Origin: Sipunculus nudus
Lineage: Eukaryota > Annelida > Sipuncula > Golfingiida > Sipunculidae
DNA length: 64,000 bases
Direction: 5' to 3'
Assembly (NCBI GenBank): GCA_026874595.1
Contig: CM049310.1
Coordinates: forward strand, 15,042,058-15,106,057
A program made the position numbers and the translations under genes. Of this stretch, positions 62,401 to 64,000 are shown piece by piece; the first letter of the stretch is position 1; every line of letters begins with the position of its first letter. Under the pieces are notes generated by a model that did no database searches, was not told the origin of the DNA, and saw nothing but the letters and a program-made list of their open reading frames with translations.

Positions 62401-64000
62401 GACTCTGCCTGTGTAATTTATCTACCAAGATTGACTCTGCCTGTGTACTTTATCTACCCAGATTGACTCTGCCTGTGTACTTTATCTACCCAGATGGACT
62501 CTGCCTGTGTAATTTATCTACCAAGATGGTCTCTGCCTGTGTACCTATCTACCCAGATGGACTCTGCCTGTGTACCTTATCTACCCAGATGGACTCTGCC
62601 TGTGTAATTTATCTACCAAGATTGACTCTGCCTGTGTACTTTATCTACCCAGATGGACTCTGCCTGTTACCTTATCTACCCAGATGGACTCTGCCCATGT
62701 ACCTTATCTACCCAGATGGACTCTACCTGTGTACTTTATCAACCCAGATGGGCTCTGTCTGTGTACTATATCTTCCAAGATTGACTCTGCCTGTGTACTT
62801 TATCTACCCAGATGGACTCTGCCTGTGTAATTTATCTACCAAGATGGTCTCTGCCTGTGTACCTATCTCCCCAGATGGACTCTGCCTGTGTACCTTATCT
62901 ACCCAGATGGACTCTGCCTGTGTAATTTATCTACCAAGATTGACTCTGCCTGTGTACTTTATCTACCCAGATGGACTCTGCCTGTGTACTGTATCTACCC
63001 AGATGGACTCTGCCTGTGTACTTTATCTTCCCAGATGGACTCTGCCTGTGTACTTTATCAACCCAGATGGACTCTGCCTGTGTACCTTATCTACCCAGAT
63101 GGACTCTGCCTGTGTACTTTATCTACCCAGATGGACTCTGACTGTGTACTTTATCTACCCAGATGGACTCTCCCTGTGTACTTTATCTACCCAGATGGAC
63201 TCTGCCTGTGTACCTTATCTACCCAGATGGACTCTGCCTGTGTACCTTATCTACCCAGATGGACTCTGCCTGTGTAATTTATCTACCAAGCTTGACTCTG
63301 CCTGTGTACTTTATCTACCCAGATGGACTCTGCCTGTGTATCTTATCTACCCAGATGGACTCTGCCTGTGTACCTTATCTGTCCAGATGGACTCTGCCCA
63401 TGTACCTTATCTACCCAGATGGACTCTACCTGTGTACTTTATCAACACAGATGGGCTCTGTCTGTGTACTATATCTTCCAAGATTGACTCTGCCTGTGTA
63501 CTTTATCTACCCAGATGGACTCTGCCTGTGTAATTTATCTACAAAGATGGTCTCTGCCTGTGTACCTATCTACCCAGATGGACTCTGCCTGTGTACCTTA
63601 TCTACCCAGATGGACTCTGCCTGTGTAATTTATCTACCAAGATTGACTCTGCCTGTGTACTTTATCTACCCAGATGGACTCTGCCTGTGTACTTTATCTA
63701 CCCAGATGGACTCTGCCTGTGTACCTTATCTACCCAGATGGACTCTGCCCATGTACCTTATCTACCCAGATGGACTCTACCTGTGTACTTTATCAACCCA
63801 GATGGGCTCTGTCTGTGTACTATATCTTCCAAGATTGGCTCTGCCTGTGTACTTTATCTACCCAGATGGACTCTGCCTGTGTACCTTATCTAACCAGATG
63901 GACTCTGCCTGTGTACCTTATCTACCCAGATTGATTCTGACTGTGTACTTTATCAACCAAGATGGGCTCTGCCTTTGTACTTTATCATCCCAAATGAACT

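Larger units (their letters stand above)
45464..64000. repeat. 32-bp satellite array, over 18.5 kb
   Basis: About 580 tandem units continue past the right edge. The plus-strand consensus is TTTATCTACCCAGATGG followed by ACTCTGCCTGTGTAC (32 bp). The CTCTGCCTGTGTA part is most constant. Common variants change the flank: CCAAGATTG, ATTTATC, CCTTATC, CTGTATC, TATCAACC, CATCCCAAA, ATCTTCC, TAGCCAG; some units lack one to several bases. The first units (45464-45600) are the most degenerate. The consensus has no stop in any plus-strand frame and 32 is not divisible by 3, so long frames appear in all three; variant units introduce TAA, TGA and TAG freely. No protein is called. Confidence 0.97.

Noticed and set aside
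45487-63934. Many long open frames (up to about 470 residues) rich in MDSACVLYLPRW-like repeats
   Set aside because: They are readings of a 32-bp satellite. Because 32 is not a multiple of 3 and the consensus lacks stops on the plus strand, all three frames stay open over long distances with the same 32-residue period. Stops appear wherever variant units occur, frames overlap completely, and there is no start context or splice signal. A stop-free 96-nt cycle is not rare by chance.

Overview
The window is eukaryotic and intron-rich, most likely from a marine invertebrate. A mollusc, possibly a bivalve, is my best guess, but only from the style of its repeats (Tx1-type LINE, LTR element, tRNA-derived SINEs, hAT-like MITEs, dispersed short repeats). 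Background DNA is AT-rich with long (AT)n, (GA)n and poly-G/C tracts. Nothing prokaryotic is visible: no operons, no CRISPR arrays, no clustered coding.

One convincing protein-coding gene is present, on the minus strand from 42441 down to 13746. Five coding exons can be assembled by eye, and every junction is phase 0: exon 1 (42441-42352, signal peptide), exon 2 (26729-25830, Cys-rich furin-like ectodomain, membrane span, juxtamembrane segment), exon 3 (22269-22171, one YENV motif), then two paralogous exons that each carry their own stop codon, 4a (20177-19254) and 4b (14489-13746). The product is a type I single-pass receptor-like protein with no enzymatic domain. Its cytoplasmic tail is packed with YxNx motifs, the known Grb2 SH2-binding consensus. 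Exon 4b also carries YxxM motifs (PI3K p85 consensus) that 4a lacks. The simplest reading is alternative 3'-terminal exons giving about 670 or 610 residues with different predicted signalling output.

The rest is repeats. 1-11000 is downstream intergenic DNA with MITEs and an LTR fragment that carries a tRNA-Pro-type primer-binding site and sits inside an (AT)n tract. 11006-13745 is a possible long 3' UTR of the 4b isoform and holds a TIR element. Exon 4a lies between two related 32-bp minisatellites (about 18015-19253 and 20480-21110); the first abuts its stop codon. Intron 1 (26730-42351) contains a decayed, internally rearranged Tx1-like LINE and a SINE-like sequence.

From about 45464 to the right edge (more than 18.5 kb, about 580 copies) the window is a separate 32-bp satellite. 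It has multi-kilobase blocks repeated almost without change at offsets of 1723, 2779, 3354, 3674 and 4025 bp. Long open frames across it follow from the repeat arithmetic and are not called as genes. All three 32-bp arrays share a TTATCNNNCCAG core.
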